Source: Hyphomicrobiales bacterium (GTDB taxonomy: Bacteria > Pseudomonadota > Alphaproteobacteria > Rhizobiales > Rhizobiaceae). From it: 64,000 nt of DNA. Below, piece after piece: positions 53,010-64,000 of the stretch (position 1 is its first letter; every line of letters begins with the position of its first letter). The notes beneath the pieces were generated by a model, which worked only from the letters and a program-made list of their open reading frames with translations, did no database searches and had not been told where the DNA came from. Where the stretch lies: the NCBI GenBank assembly GCA_002709005.1, contig PAPH01000044.1, positions 124,001 to 188,000 of the forward strand, read 5' to 3'. Made by a program: the position numbers and the translations under genes.

Positions 53010-54284
53010 ATGACGACACCGCCTTCGGCGCTGGCGCATCAGCGCGCCATCTATCTGGCCGGCGTTGCGGGCGAGCGCCCGGGCGTGCCGCTGGACCCGG
53101 CCGTGCTGGAACGCGAAGCGGAAAAGCGGCTCTCGGCGGAAACCTTCGCCTACATTGCCGGCGGTGCGGGAGCGGGAAGAACGATAGCCGCCAATCGCGA
53201 CGACTTCGACCGCTGGCGCATCGTTCCGCGCATGCTCAACGATGTGAGCGAAGTGGACCTTTCCACCAGACTTCTTGGCATGGATCTGCCCGCGCCGCTT
53301 TTCCTTGCGCCGCTCGGGGTGATGGAACTGGCCCATCCCGAGAGCGACAAGGCGGTCGGCCGGGCGGCGGCAAAACACGGCGTGCCGCTGATTTTTTCCA
53401 ACCAGGCGAGCCGTCCGATGGAGGAGGTTGCGAAAGCCATGGGAGGTGCGCCGCGCTGGTTCCAGCTCTACTGGTCGAAGAACGAGGAGCTGGTGAAAAG
53501 CTTCGTGACGCGCGCCGAAAACTGCGGCTGTTCGGCGATCGTCGTCACTCTTGACACCAAGATGCTGGGCTGGCGGGTCAAGGACCTCGATCTGGCCTAT
53601 CTGCCGTTCCTGCGTGGCAAGGGGATCGCGCAATACACCTCCGACCCCGTCTTCGCCCGGCTGATCGAAAAAATGCCAGACGACCCGGACGCGCCGAAGC
53701 CGAAGATCAATCTCAATTCGCTTTCGACGCTCTGGCAGATGATCAATGCGTATCCCGGCAAGCCGCTCGACAATCTGAAATCCGGCCGGGCGCGGAAGGC
53801 GGTGAAGCTGTTCACCGAGATCTACACCAATCCGACGCTGAACTGGGAACACATTGCCCGGCTGCGCGGCTACACCAAGCTACCGATCATTCTGAAAGGC
53901 GTTCTGCACCCGGACGAAGCGGCGCGCGCCGTCGAGGAAGGTGTGGACGGCCTGATCGTCTCCAATCACGGCGGCCGCCAAGTGGACGGCGCGGTGTCGA
54001 CCATCGCCGCCCTGCCAGCGATTGCCGAAGCGGTTAAGGGCCGCATTCCGGTCATCTTCGATTCAGGCGTCCGGACCGGTGCCGACATGATCAAGGCGCT
54101 GGCGCTTGGCGCTTCAGCGGTGGCGATTGGCCGACCCTATGCCTACGGGCTGGCACTCGCCGGCGAGGAGGGCGTCAGCGAGGTGATCCGTGGTTTCCTG
54201 TCGGATTTCGAGCTCAACCTCAGGCTCGCGGGCGGAACGCGGCCCTCGGATATCGACCGGGAGTGGCTGGTCGCGGCGCCTTGA
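53010..54284 (+). CDS. FMN-dependent alpha-hydroxy-acid dehydrogenase/oxidase (LldD family)
   Basis: [89 protein letters not shown]. Confidence 0.92.
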   Translation: MTTPPSALAHQRAIYLAGVAGERPGVPLDPAVLEREAEKRLSAETFAYIAGGAGAGRTIAANRDDFDRWRIVPRMLNDVSEVDLSTRLLGMDLPAPLFLAPLGVMELAHPESDKAVGRAAAKHGVPLIFSNQASRPMEEVAKAMGGAPRWFQLYWSKNEELVKSFVTRAENCGCSAIVVTLDTKMLGWRVKDLDLAYLPFLRGKGIAQYTSDPVFARLIEKMPDDPDAPKPKINLNSLSTLWQMINAYPGKPLDNLKSGRARKAVKLFTEIYTNPTLNWEHIARLRGYTKLPIILKGVLHPDEAARAVEEGVDGLIVSNHGGRQVDGAVSTIAALPAIAEAVKGRIPVIFDSGVRTGADMIKALALGASAVAIGRPYAYGLALAGEEGVSEVIRGFLSDFELNLRLAGGTRPSDIDREWLVAAP

Positions 54285-54317
54285 GACGCCCCGCGGCCGG
54301 CGCAGGATGCAAGTTCG

Positions 54318-54350
54318 AAGGCCCTCCCCGCCAAATCCGGGGAGGGCCTT
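54318..54350. terminator. Strong bidirectional terminator
   Basis: AAGGCCCTCCCC-gccaaatcc-GGGGAGGGCCTT, 12-bp perfect stem between convergent genes. Confidence 0.85.
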
Positions 54351-54397
54351 TTCCGGTTGAGGGCGAGCCAACGGCAAACCGGCCAATAGCTGGGTGA

Positions 54398-54775
54398 TCA
54401 GCGGCCGCTGACGATGCTGGCGATCAGGCCTGAAGCGATGCTGACAAGCACATACTGGTTGTCGACCTTGACCCAGCGCTGCCCCTGACCGGGCCTGTGC
54501 AGGCCATGGCGCTGATAGTCGTTGACCACAGAGCGCTTTTTCCAGTCGTTCATCCGCTGACCCTTGGCCCAATGCTTGTGGTGGGCCGGCTTGTTGGCCT
54601 TGTACTGGACTTGCGGCTTCTTGTGATCCGACTTCAGCACGGGCTTTGACTTGTTGTGCTTCAACTCGGTCTGCGCCTGCGGCATCCGGTGATCCCCCCG
54701 CGTCTGGGCCTGAGCCTGAGCAAGGGGCGCGGCGATCAACAGTGCCGTGATCGAGAGAATGAGTGCCTTTTTCAT
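54398..54775 (-). CDS. RcnB-like periplasmic protein
   Basis: Signal peptide; HKHWAKGQRMNDWKKRSVVNDYQRHGLHRPGQGQRWVKVDNQYVLVSIASGLIASIV. Confidence 0.75.
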   Translation of the reverse strand: MKKALILSITALLIAAPLAQAQAQTRGDHRMPQAQTELKHNKSKPVLKSDHKKPQVQYKANKPAHHKHWAKGQRMNDWKKRSVVNDYQRHGLHRPGQGQRWVKVDNQYVLVSIASGLIASIVSGR

Positions 54776-54959
54776 GACGTGTCCTTTCCGGTTTTCGATG
54801 ACCCGAAAGTGGGGCACGCCCGATGAACCGCAAATGAACGCAAGATTACCTTTCTGTAATCATCTCAGTCGGTTATCGCGATAGTTAGGAAGGATCGGGG
54901 CGAGCTTCGGGCATCGCGGTGAAAAGTGCACCAGAGTGGCGGAGGATCACCGCCCGGCC

Positions 54960-55526
54960 TCAGGCGTCGAATCCGCCGTCGCGCATCTTCGCGCGGTTTT
55001 CGTCACTGTCGAGATTCCGGTCGTCCCAGACGACATGACGCGGCGTCTCGGGCAGGCTTTCGATTTCCGCGGCGATGAAATAGGGCGGGATGTCGAGCGC
55101 GGCGAGCGCGGCATGGGTGGCCGGCACCCATTTGAATTCGAGGTCGTTGCCGCCGTCGCGCACCTCATGGACGATCTCGCCCCTATCGGAAAACGGAAAG
55201 TCCGCCGGGATATCCATCACGTAGAAGAGCGCCAGTTCGTGGCAATCGCGGCCTTCGTAGTGGAAGAAGTTCTCCACCGTCCAGAGAAGCCGACCGACGG
55301 CAACCGTGTGGCCGAGTTCCTCCTCCATTTCGCGCACCAGCGTCTCGCGACTCGTCTCGCCGATCTCCGCGCCGCCGCCGGGAAAGGTCCAGAAGTTCTC
55401 ATGCCTTGCGCGATGGACAAGCACATGACCGTTGGAGAAGCCGAGGCCGGCGATCCGCATCTGGAAGACCGGGCCGCTCTCCGTGCGGATGCGGATACGC
55501 GTGCGGTCAGCCGGCTTACTCACCAT
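54960..55526 (-). CDS. NUDIX hydrolase
   Basis: [23 protein letters not shown] Nudix box. Confidence 0.88.
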   Translation of the reverse strand: MVSKPADRTRIRIRTESGPVFQMRIAGLGFSNGHVLVHRARHENFWTFPGGGAEIGETSRETLVREMEEELGHTVAVGRLLWTVENFFHYEGRDCHELALFYVMDIPADFPFSDRGEIVHEVRDGGNDLEFKWVPATHAALAALDIPPYFIAAEIESLPETPRHVVWDDRNLDSDENRAKMRDGGFDA

Positions 55527-56556
55527 CAAGGGAAAGCCGGAACTGTGCGGCCTCCAGTTCACGCGGGGTTTCCAGGCCAAGATGAGCAAACGCCCGGCCT
55601 GTCAGCACGCGGCCGCGCGGAGTGCGCTGAATAAAGCCCTGCTGGATCAGATAGGGCTCGATGATGTCCTCGATGGCGTCGCGCGGTTCGGACAGGCCGG
55701 CCGCGATGGTTTCGATCCCCACCGGGCCGCCGCCGAAATTCGACGCGATCATGGTGAGATAGCGTAGGTCGAGCTGATCAAGCCCCATGGAATCGACCGC
55801 CAGCCGGGTAAGCGCCTCGTCGGCGATCTTCCTGTCAACGGCCTCGGCCTTCGCGACCTCCGCAAAATCCCGGACCCGCCGCAGAAGACGGCCGGCAATA
55901 CGCGGCGTGCCGCGCGAGCGCCGGGCGATTTCGCGCGCACCGTCCTCGGTCATGTTGAGCCCGACGATCCGGGCGCCGCGCCGGACGATGCTTTCGAGTT
56001 CCTCGACCGTGTAGAACTGAAGCCGCACCGGAATGCCGAACCGGTCGCGCAGCGGATTGGTCAGAAGCCCGAGCCGCGTCGTGGCGGCCACCAGCGTGAA
56101 GCGCGCCAGATCGATCTTGACCGAACGCGCAGCCGGCCCCTCGCCGATGATGAGATCGAGCTGGAAATCCTCCATCGCCGGATAGAGGATCTCCTCGACC
56201 GCCGGATTGAGCCGGTGGATCTCGTCGATGAAGAGGACGTCGCCATCCTCGAGATTGGTGAGCAGCGCTGCCAGATCGCCGGACTTGGCGATCACCGGGC
56301 CCGACGTCGAGCGGAAATTGACCCCAAGCTCCTTGGCCATGATCTGCGCCAGCGTGGTCTTGCCGAGCCCGGGCGGACCGACGAAAAGCACGTGATCGAG
56401 CGCCTCGCCGCGGTTCTTCGCCGCCTCGATGAAAACCTTGAGATTGGCGCGCGCCTCGGCCTGCCCGGTGAAATCGTCGAGCGACTGCGGTCTGAGGCTT
56501 TGCTCGACATCCTCGCCGCGCTTTTCAGGATCGATCAGCCGTTGGGGTTCGCTCAT
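55516..56556 (-). CDS. ruvB: Holliday junction branch migration helicase RuvB
   Basis: [60 protein letters not shown]. Confidence 0.97.
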   Translation of the reverse strand: MSEPQRLIDPEKRGEDVEQSLRPQSLDDFTGQAEARANLKVFIEAAKNRGEALDHVLFVGPPGLGKTTLAQIMAKELGVNFRSTSGPVIAKSGDLAALLTNLEDGDVLFIDEIHRLNPAVEEILYPAMEDFQLDLIIGEGPAARSVKIDLARFTLVAATTRLGLLTNPLRDRFGIPVRLQFYTVEELESIVRRGARIVGLNMTEDGAREIARRSRGTPRIAGRLLRRVRDFAEVAKAEAVDRKIADEALTRLAVDSMGLDQLDLRYLTMIASNFGGGPVGIETIAAGLSEPRDAIEDIIEPYLIQQGFIQRTPRGRVLTGRAFAHLGLETPRELEAAQFRLSLDGE

Positions 56557-56957
56557 GCCAGCAGTTCCATTTCGGGGACCTTTCGGGCCGCCTTTGCATC
56601 GAATGTCTTTGTAGAGACGCAGCCATGATCTTTCGACTTCGCCGCGATCAGCGCATCGGCGAGATCGGCATTCTCCGTCTCGACAAGGGTCAGCGCACGC
56701 TGAACGACAGGCTGCTCGTCAACCGTCAGACCGCGGGTACGCAGCAGTTTCTTCAACGCCGCAACCACCTGCTTCCTGTCGTAGCCGTATTGCGAACGCA
56801 AGGCCCAATCGAGCTCCAGCAGGCTGTAGACGGTCAGAAACGCCGTGTAGTCGCGTCCGAGGCCGGCGCCGAAATCCAGCGCCAGCTTGCGGTGACGGGG
56901 ATCGTCGTCGATCAGCATGCGCAACACGACATTGGTGTCGAGACCGAAGATCATCAT
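56553..56957 (-). CDS. PIN-domain toxin, VapC-like (TA pair 1)
   Basis: [18 protein letters not shown] ... LLELDWAL ... [12 protein letters not shown]: conserved acidic PIN residues; 4-bp overlaps with antitoxin and ruvB. Confidence 0.85.
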   Translation of the reverse strand: MMIFGLDTNVVLRMLIDDDPRHRKLALDFGAGLGRDYTAFLTVYSLLELDWALRSQYGYDRKQVVAALKKLLRTRGLTVDEQPVVQRALTLVETENADLADALIAAKSKDHGCVSTKTFDAKAARKVPEMELLA

Positions 56958-57235
56958 TCCGCGGCTTCCGAATTCCGCCCGTCCGATGCGACGACGTTTT
57001 CTCCGGCTGCACGCGCGACTGTCGTATCGATATCCTCCAGCGAAGCTCGACCTTTGGGGGGCTGTCCGAGCAGTCCGGCCAGATCGTTGAAATCGATGTT
57101 CTTCGGCGTCAGCAGAAGCTGATCGGCTTCGAGCACGGCGACGAGTTCATCGCCCGGAAGGAGGGACAGCCGTTCGCGCAGATCCTTCGGGATCGTGACC
57201 TGACCTTTCGCCGATACCGTCAGCTTCCATGTCAT
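56954..57235 (-). CDS. AbrB/SpoVT-type antitoxin (TA pair 1)
   Basis: MTWKLTVSAKGQVTIPKDLRERLSLLPGDELVAVLE swapped-hairpin AbrB motif; overlaps the toxin by 4 bp. Confidence 0.85.
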   Translation of the reverse strand: MTWKLTVSAKGQVTIPKDLRERLSLLPGDELVAVLEADQLLLTPKNIDFNDLAGLLGQPPKGRASLEDIDTTVARAAGENVVASDGRNSEAAE

Positions 57236-57265
57236 GCGAGAGTCTCCTAGATTGCATTCCATCGG

Positions 57266-57285
57266 AAATATATCACTTTTTCCAA
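57266..57285. promoter_or_regulatory. Candidate operator/promoter of TA pair 1
   Basis: Short inverted repeat GGAAA ... TTTCC in an AT-rich stretch between ruvA and the antitoxin. Confidence 0.35.
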
Positions 57286-57301
57286 CAAAATGCGATTTGT
57301 C

Positions 57302-57916
57302 TTACCGTGACAGTTCCTTCAACCCCAGACGGATGAGCTTGGCGGCATCGGCATCTTCCCCCGCGGCCTTCAGCGCGGCCGAAACGGCATTGGCCGCCTG
57401 ATCGCGCGAATAACCGAGATTGGAGAGCGCCGAGACCGCGTCGGTGACGGCACCGCCGGCAACGCCCTCTCCGAGTTCCTGCTTGAGGCCGATGGAGGGG
57501 GCCGCTTCGCCGGCATAGGCCGGAGCTTTGCTGCGCAGTTCGGTGACGATGCGCTCGGCGACCTTCTTGCCTACTCCGGGGGCGCGGGAAATCATGGTGA
57601 CATCCCGAAGCGCGACCGCATTGGCGATATCGGACGGGCTGAGCGTGGAGAGTACGGCCAGCGCCACCTTGGCGCCGACGCCCTGCACGCTTTGCAGGAG
57701 GCGGAACCACTCGCGTTCGAGATGGCTTGAAAAACCGAAGAGGCGGAACTGGTCCTCGCGCACATAGGTCTCGATGTGCAGCACCGCAGCCTCGCCCGGA
57801 TTGAGTTTGGCAATGGTGCGCGACGAACAGGAAACCGTGTAGCAGACGCCGTGGACGTCGATCAGAACGTTGTCGCCCTCGATCTCGTCGACCGTGCCCT
57901 TCAATTTACCGATCAT
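57302..57916 (-). CDS. ruvA: Holliday junction DNA-binding protein RuvA
   Basis: [69 protein letters not shown]. Confidence 0.96.
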   Translation of the reverse strand: MIGKLKGTVDEIEGDNVLIDVHGVCYTVSCSSRTIAKLNPGEAAVLHIETYVREDQFRLFGFSSHLEREWFRLLQSVQGVGAKVALAVLSTLSPSDIANAVALRDVTMISRAPGVGKKVAERIVTELRSKAPAYAGEAAPSIGLKQELGEGVAGGAVTDAVSALSNLGYSRDQAANAVSAALKAAGEDADAAKLIRLGLKELSR

Positions 57917-57928
57917 TCTGGACCACCT

Positions 57929-58342
57929 TCATGGATGGGTTTCGGGCGTGATGAGATCGACGCCGGGGAAATAGGCGCGGTAGCCGCTCGCATCCCGCGT
58001 CAGGATGGAATAGCCGCGGATCGCCGCATGGGCGCCGATCAGGAAATCGGGCAGCACCCGGTCGCGCCGGCCGCCGGCTTCGCGATAGACCCGGTAGGCG
58101 CGCCCTGCGGCAAAAGCCGCAAGCCAGGGCAGGCCCTCGCGGCGGAACTGATCGTCCGGCAAAAGCGCGTCGACTTCTTCGACAGAGCGGTAGCGCACCG
58201 AGAACTCCGCATAGATCACCGGATTGATGAGCGGCACCGTCTCGCGCCAAAGACCGATAAGCCTGGCGCGAGACCAGGCGAGCCATTTCGGGTCGCGGAC
58301 CGCGACGTCGATCAGAACGTTGGTATCGACGAGAACGCTCAC
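57929..58342 (-). CDS. PIN-domain toxin, VapC-like (TA pair 2)
   Basis: MSVLVDTNVLIDVAVRDPKW ... NPVIYAEFSV ... LPDFLIGAHAAIRGYSILTRDASGYRAYFP. Confidence 0.87.
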   Translation of the reverse strand: MSVLVDTNVLIDVAVRDPKWLAWSRARLIGLWRETVPLINPVIYAEFSVRYRSVEEVDALLPDDQFRREGLPWLAAFAAGRAYRVYREAGGRRDRVLPDFLIGAHAAIRGYSILTRDASGYRAYFPGVDLITPETHP

Positions 58343-58596
58343 TGGTCACGATCCCGTGTCATCGCCATCACCGCATCCGCATCGAGCGACGGATCACCGG
58401 AGCCTTCGAGGCGATCGAGTGTTTGGACAAACCGGTCCAGACGGGCCCGCTCCGCCGATTCTCTCGCCCGCCCTTTCGGCTCCACCACGAGACGGCCGTC
58501 CTCGATTGTAAAGACAACCTCACTGTTGGGCTCGATTCCCGCAAGCTCACGAAGATCCCGGGGAATGGTCACCTGTCCTTTCGACGTCACACGCAT
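58339..58596 (-). CDS. AbrB/SpoVT-type antitoxin (TA pair 2)
   Basis: MRVTSKGQVTIPRDLRELAGIEPNSEVVFTIEDGRLVVEPKG; 4-bp overlap with the toxin gene. Confidence 0.87.
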   Translation of the reverse strand: MRVTSKGQVTIPRDLRELAGIEPNSEVVFTIEDGRLVVEPKGRARESAERARLDRFVQTLDRLEGSGDPSLDADAVMAMTRDRDQ

Positions 58597-58603
58597 GGAG
58601 CAA

Positions 58604-58641
58604 ACTCACACCAGTTGGAGTGAGTAAGAAATATCCTTACT
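58604..58641. promoter_or_regulatory. Candidate autoregulatory operator of TA pair 2 (two overlapping inverted repeats)
   Basis: ACTCAC (58604-58609)...GTGAGT (58620-58625) and AGTAAG (58623-58628)...CTTACT (58636-58641), just upstream of the antitoxin ATG at 58596. Confidence 0.5.
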
Positions 58642-58679
58642 TATAGAACAAGTCAAGAACATTTGCCGCAAGCGCGGCG

Positions 58680-59186
58680 CTACTCCGCGGCCATGCGCCA
58701 GGCGGGAGAGGAGCGGTGATGGGCGTGGCAGATGGCGATCGCGATCGCGTCGGCCGCGTCGTCGGTGTCGAACTCGGCGCGCGGCATAAGCACCTTCACC
58801 ATCATCTGGATCTGCTTCTTGTCGCCGTGGCCCACGCCAATGACGCTTTTCTTGACCGCATTAGGCGCATATTCGGCCACCCGCAAACCGGCGCGTACCG
58901 GCACCACCATGGCGATGCCGCGCGCCTGGCCAAGCTTGAGCGTGGCCGTCGCATCCTTGTTGACGAAGGTGTTCTCGACCGCTGCCTCGAAGGGCTGGTA
59001 GGCATGGATCACCTCTTCCAGCCCCTCGAAGAGCTGGTGCAGGCGAGACGCCAGATCACGCTTTTCATCCGAGCGTACCGTACCGGAGGCCACGAAGCGC
59101 AGCGAATTGCCGAGGCTTTCCACGATGCCCCAGCCGGTGCGCCTGAGTCCCGGGTCGATGCCGATGATACGAATCGCGTCTGTCAT
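58680..59186 (-). CDS. ruvC: Holliday junction resolvase RuvC
   Basis: [64 protein letters not shown]. Confidence 0.97.
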   Translation of the reverse strand: MTDAIRIIGIDPGLRRTGWGIVESLGNSLRFVASGTVRSDEKRDLASRLHQLFEGLEEVIHAYQPFEAAVENTFVNKDATATLKLGQARGIAMVVPVRAGLRVAEYAPNAVKKSVIGVGHGDKKQIQMMVKVLMPRAEFDTDDAADAIAIAICHAHHRSSPAWRMAAE

Positions 59187-59332
59187 GTCCGAACCCTATC
59201 CATGCCGGCCGGAGCTTTCCATCGAAATGTGAACAAAGAGGAAACAGAATTGTATAGGTCCATGGCCTTTGCCTGCGCCCCCCGGCTTCCTACATTGAAG
59301 AACCAAAGGATCCTCCCGAAAGACATTCTCCC

Positions 59333-60322
59333 ATGACCGATTTTTCCATTCTCGATCTCTGCCCCATCGTCGAGGGCTCGAACGCGTCCGAGGCGATCGC
59401 GGCGACCCGTGCAACGGCAAAGGCAGCCGAGGATGCCGGCTTCACCCGGTTCTGGCTCGCAGAGCATCACGGCATGGAAGGCATCGCAAGTGCCGCCACC
59501 TCGCTGGTGATCGCCGAGGCCGGTCATGCGACGACGAAAATCCGCATCGGTTCGGGCGGCGTCATGCTGCCCAACCACGCGCCGCTGGTGATCGCCGAGC
59601 AGTTCGGCACACTCGAAGCCATGTTCCCGGGCCGCGTCGATCTCGGCCTCGGCCGCGCGCCCGGCACCGACATGAACACGGCGCGCGCGCTCAGGCGCAA
59701 TCTCGAGACCGGCGCCAACTCCTTCCCCAACGACATTATCGAACTCCAGACCTATCTCGGTGACCGGCAGGAAGGCCAGCGGCTGATCGCCGTGCCGGGC
59801 ATGGGCGCCAAGGTGCCGATCTGGTTGCTCGGTTCAAGCCTCTATTCGGCCCACCTCGCAGGAGCGCTCGGACTTCCCTATGCCTTCGCCTCGCATTTCG
59901 CGCCGGATCTGCTCGAAGAGGCGCTGCACATCTACCGCTCCAATTTCCAGCCTTCGGCCCAGCTCGAAAAGCCCTATGTGATCGCCGCGGCAATGGGTGT
60001 GATGGCCGAGACCGACGAGGAAGCCGCCTATCACTTCACCTCTGTGCAGCAGAACTTCGTCAACATGCGCCGCAACGCGCGCGGCAAGATGCCCCCGCCG
60101 CTCGAGACGATGGACGGGTTCTGGAACGAGATGGAAAAGATCGCCGTCGAGCACACGCTGCGCTACGCCGTCGTCGGCGGGCCGGAGACGGCGAAGGCGA
60201 AGATGGAACGATTCATCGATCTGACCGGCGCTGACGAAGTGATGCTCGCCATGCACATCTATTCGCTGGAAGCGAGGCTGAAATCGGTGGAGCTGTTCGG
60301 CGAGATGCGCAAGGTGCTCTAG
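59333..60322 (+). CDS. LLM-class flavin-dependent oxidoreductase
   Basis: TRFWLAEHHGMEGIASAATSLVIAEAGHATTKIRIGSGGVMLPNHAPLVIAEQFGTLEAMFPGRVDLGLGRAPGTD. Confidence 0.9.
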   Translation: MTDFSILDLCPIVEGSNASEAIAATRATAKAAEDAGFTRFWLAEHHGMEGIASAATSLVIAEAGHATTKIRIGSGGVMLPNHAPLVIAEQFGTLEAMFPGRVDLGLGRAPGTDMNTARALRRNLETGANSFPNDIIELQTYLGDRQEGQRLIAVPGMGAKVPIWLLGSSLYSAHLAGALGLPYAFASHFAPDLLEEALHIYRSNFQPSAQLEKPYVIAAAMGVMAETDEEAAYHFTSVQQNFVNMRRNARGKMPPPLETMDGFWNEMEKIAVEHTLRYAVVGGPETAKAKMERFIDLTGADEVMLAMHIYSLEARLKSVELFGEMRKVL

Positions 60323-60390
60323 CTTCGCCCTGCGGGTGACCCTATCGTGCCGGGCACGGCCATGACGAGCCGGCGGAGCGGTTCACACCG

Positions 60391-61293
60391 ATGGCATCAT
60401 TTCTGGGATTTTCCGATCACTTGCCCGATGGTCGCGCGCCCCGCGTGGTAATATTCGGCGCCGGACATGGCAGCACTTATCAAGGGCAAAACAGCGCCGG
60501 CCATGCGCTGGCACCGGACGCAATACGTCAGGCAAGCCTCGAAGATCGTGAGCTCGTAGGGCATTGGGATTTCGATCTCGGCGGACCGTTGTTCAACGGT
60601 GGCCCCGTCTCCTGCATTGATGCCGGAAACCTGCCTGTTGTCATGGGCGATGACCAAGCCAACAGGTCGCTGATCGAAAGAACGACCCGCGACATCCTCG
60701 CAGCCGGGGCGGCGCCCGTTCTTCTGGGCGGGGACGATTCGATCCCCATCCCGTTTCTCTCGGCATTCGACGAACATGGTCCGGTGTGGGTTCTCCAGAT
60801 CGACGCCCATATCGACTGGCGCGACGAACTGCACGGTTCACGCCACGGTTATTCAAGCCCCATGCGGCGGGCGAGCGAAATGCCTCACGTCGCCGGCATG
60901 GTGCAGGTCGGGCTGAGGAGTGTGGGCAGCGCACGGCGGGAGGAAATCGAGGCCGCGCAGGCCTATGGCAGCCACTTCGTAACCGCGCGTCAGATCCATG
61001 CCGAAGGGGTGGAAGCAGCGCTGAAACTCATCCCGGAAGGCGCAAACGTGGTCATCACACTCGACTGTGACGGCCTCGATCCCGCCGTCATGCCGGGCGT
61101 GGCAGCCCGAACGCCGGGAGGGCTGAGCTACACGCAGGTCATCGACCTGATCGCAGGAGCCGGCAAACGCGGAAGGATCGTCGGCTTCGATCTTGTCGAA
61201 CTGTACCCACCCGCGGATATCGATGGCATTTCGGCACTCACGGCGGCGCGGCTGGTTGTCAACGCCATCGGATCGATCATTCGTCAGGAATAA
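60391..61293 (+). CDS. Arginase/agmatinase (ureohydrolase) family protein
   Basis: LGGDDSIPIPF, LQIDAHIDWRDE, ITLDCDGLDPAVMPG: ureohydrolase metal motifs (with GGDDS instead of GGDHS). Confidence 0.88.
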   Translation: MASFLGFSDHLPDGRAPRVVIFGAGHGSTYQGQNSAGHALAPDAIRQASLEDRELVGHWDFDLGGPLFNGGPVSCIDAGNLPVVMGDDQANRSLIERTTRDILAAGAAPVLLGGDDSIPIPFLSAFDEHGPVWVLQIDAHIDWRDELHGSRHGYSSPMRRASEMPHVAGMVQVGLRSVGSARREEIEAAQAYGSHFVTARQIHAEGVEAALKLIPEGANVVITLDCDGLDPAVMPGVAARTPGGLSYTQVIDLIAGAGKRGRIVGFDLVELYPPADIDGISALTAARLVVNAIGSIIRQE

Positions 61294-61365
61294 CCGCTCT
61301 ACGAGAGTGTTGGTTTCCAACCGCTCCTGTTTTGACTTATAGTTTCGGTCGGGAGGACATGCGCC

Positions 61366-62343
61366 ATGGCGGAGCTGTCACAACACGTCGCTCGGGTGGT
61401 GGAGATCGCCAACGACCCGAGTGCGGCGGCCTCGTCGCGGCTGGCGGCATCGTGGCGGCGATCGCTCGATCATCACGGGCTCGACCCCGGCCAGCGCCAA
61501 GGCGTTCACCGGATCACCGAGACCGCACTCGGCGAAAAGCGTCTCATCTCCGAAGCCATGCTGCGGATCGCCACGCCCAAACTCGACGCGCTGTATCAAC
61601 TCGTCGGCAGTTCGGGATGCGGCGTGCTTCTGACCGACGCCGACGGCGTGGTTCTCGACGTCCGCGTCGCCGGCGGCGATCTGACCACTTTCGAAGCATG
61701 GGGCCTTGCCGCTGGAGCAGACTGGTCGGAAGCCTCGGAGGGCACCAACGGCATCGGCACCTGCATCACCGAAACGCGCAGGGTGATCATCCATCGCAAT
61801 GAGCACTTCCATGCCCGCAATACAGCGATGAGCTGCATGGATGCGCCGATCTTCGGTCCTGAAGGCGAACTGATCGGCGCGCTAGACGTCTCCTCCGCGC
61901 GCGCCGACCAGACCGAGGCCTTCAACCGGCTGATCGAGGCCACGGTCGCCCAGACCGCGCGCCAGATCGAGATCGACAATTTCCGCGCCAGCTTCCCCAG
62001 GGCCCGCTTCATCGTCGCCGATGGCGACGTCGACGCGGCCACCCTTCTGGCCGTCGACCAGAACGACATCGTGCTGGGCGCGACGCGCAGCGCCCGCAGG
62101 GCATTCGGGCTCAAGCCGACAGGCAAGCTCAAGCCGCTTCCGGCCTCCGATCTCTTCGGCCGCGAGGATGGTCCGACCGGCTTCGAGAAGGCAGAAAGGG
62201 CCGCTGTGATGCGGGCTCTCTCGCGGGCGGACGGCAATGTATCGGAAGCCGCGCGCATGCTGGGCGTCGGCCGCGCCACGCTCTACCGGCGCATGAAACG
62301 CCTCGCCATCGGCGAAACACCTCCGGACCTGTCTCAATCCTGA
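61366..62343 (+). CDS. AcoR-like regulator: GAF-type sensor plus Fis-type HTH, no AAA+ domain
   Basis: SEGTNGIGTCITETRRVIIHRNEHFHARNTAMSCMDAPIFGPEGELIGALDVSS (GAF), C-terminal ADGNVSEAARMLGVGRATLYRRMKR. Confidence 0.85.
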   Translation: MAELSQHVARVVEIANDPSAAASSRLAASWRRSLDHHGLDPGQRQGVHRITETALGEKRLISEAMLRIATPKLDALYQLVGSSGCGVLLTDADGVVLDVRVAGGDLTTFEAWGLAAGADWSEASEGTNGIGTCITETRRVIIHRNEHFHARNTAMSCMDAPIFGPEGELIGALDVSSARADQTEAFNRLIEATVAQTARQIEIDNFRASFPRARFIVADGDVDAATLLAVDQNDIVLGATRSARRAFGLKPTGKLKPLPASDLFGREDGPTGFEKAERAAVMRALSRADGNVSEAARMLGVGRATLYRRMKRLAIGETPPDLSQS

Positions 62344-62449
62344 GACAGATTGCTCCGCGAGGCCGATCCGACGGGGATGACTCCGCCTCGTGACCTGACA
62401 TGCTCCCTCCATTCCCGGTGGAGGACCGGGTCCCAAAGGAGGAATCCCC

Positions 62450-63970
<1,521 letters not shown>

Positions 63971-64000
63971 GAAAGCCCCTCCCCTTCGGCCATTTCCTCA

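Noticed and set aside
54318-54350. 12-bp perfect hairpin as a possible novel element
   Set aside because: Lies between convergent genes and ends in a T-run context; an ordinary bidirectional terminator explains it.

Overview
High-GC alphaproteobacterial chromosome segment, most like Rhizobiales on gene content and order (CtrA/ChpT/SciP, Omp25/31-type porins, sqdBDC, tol-pal, DUF1134/EipA). Most of the 64 kb is well-packed core genome: a betaine-type ABC transporter cluster (1-6.1 kb); tRNA-Met(CAT); rpoH; rluD; a cell-cycle control block (eipA, chpT, response regulator, ctrA, fliJ, pqiA-like, sciP; 18.3-22.9 kb); mnmA; purA; serA-alaE-serC; two porins; glmM-ftsH-tilS-cpoB-pal-tolBARQ; ku-ligD; map; ybgC; sqdBDC; and a ruvCAB cluster. 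No CRISPR array, IS element, rRNA or prophage was recognised. The accessory signals most worth a second look are: (i) two unrelated AbrB/VapC-type toxin-antitoxin pairs nested separately inside the ruvC-ruvA-ruvB cluster; (ii) a visibly AT-rich solitary OLD-family ATPase/TOPRIM nuclease gene inserted directly upstream of a cation antiporter whose start codon is now unclear; (iii) six GANTC (CcrM) sites in 84 bp upstream of ctrA; (iv) perfect TTAA-N7-TTAA CtrA-type boxes upstream of both porin genes, with near-matches at eipA, pal and tolQ; (v) a perfect 18-bp inverted repeat at 5071-5114; (vi) the usual ruv-ybgC-tol block apparently split by sqdBDC and ku-ligD-map. All family calls come from reading the translations by eye; no database search was run.
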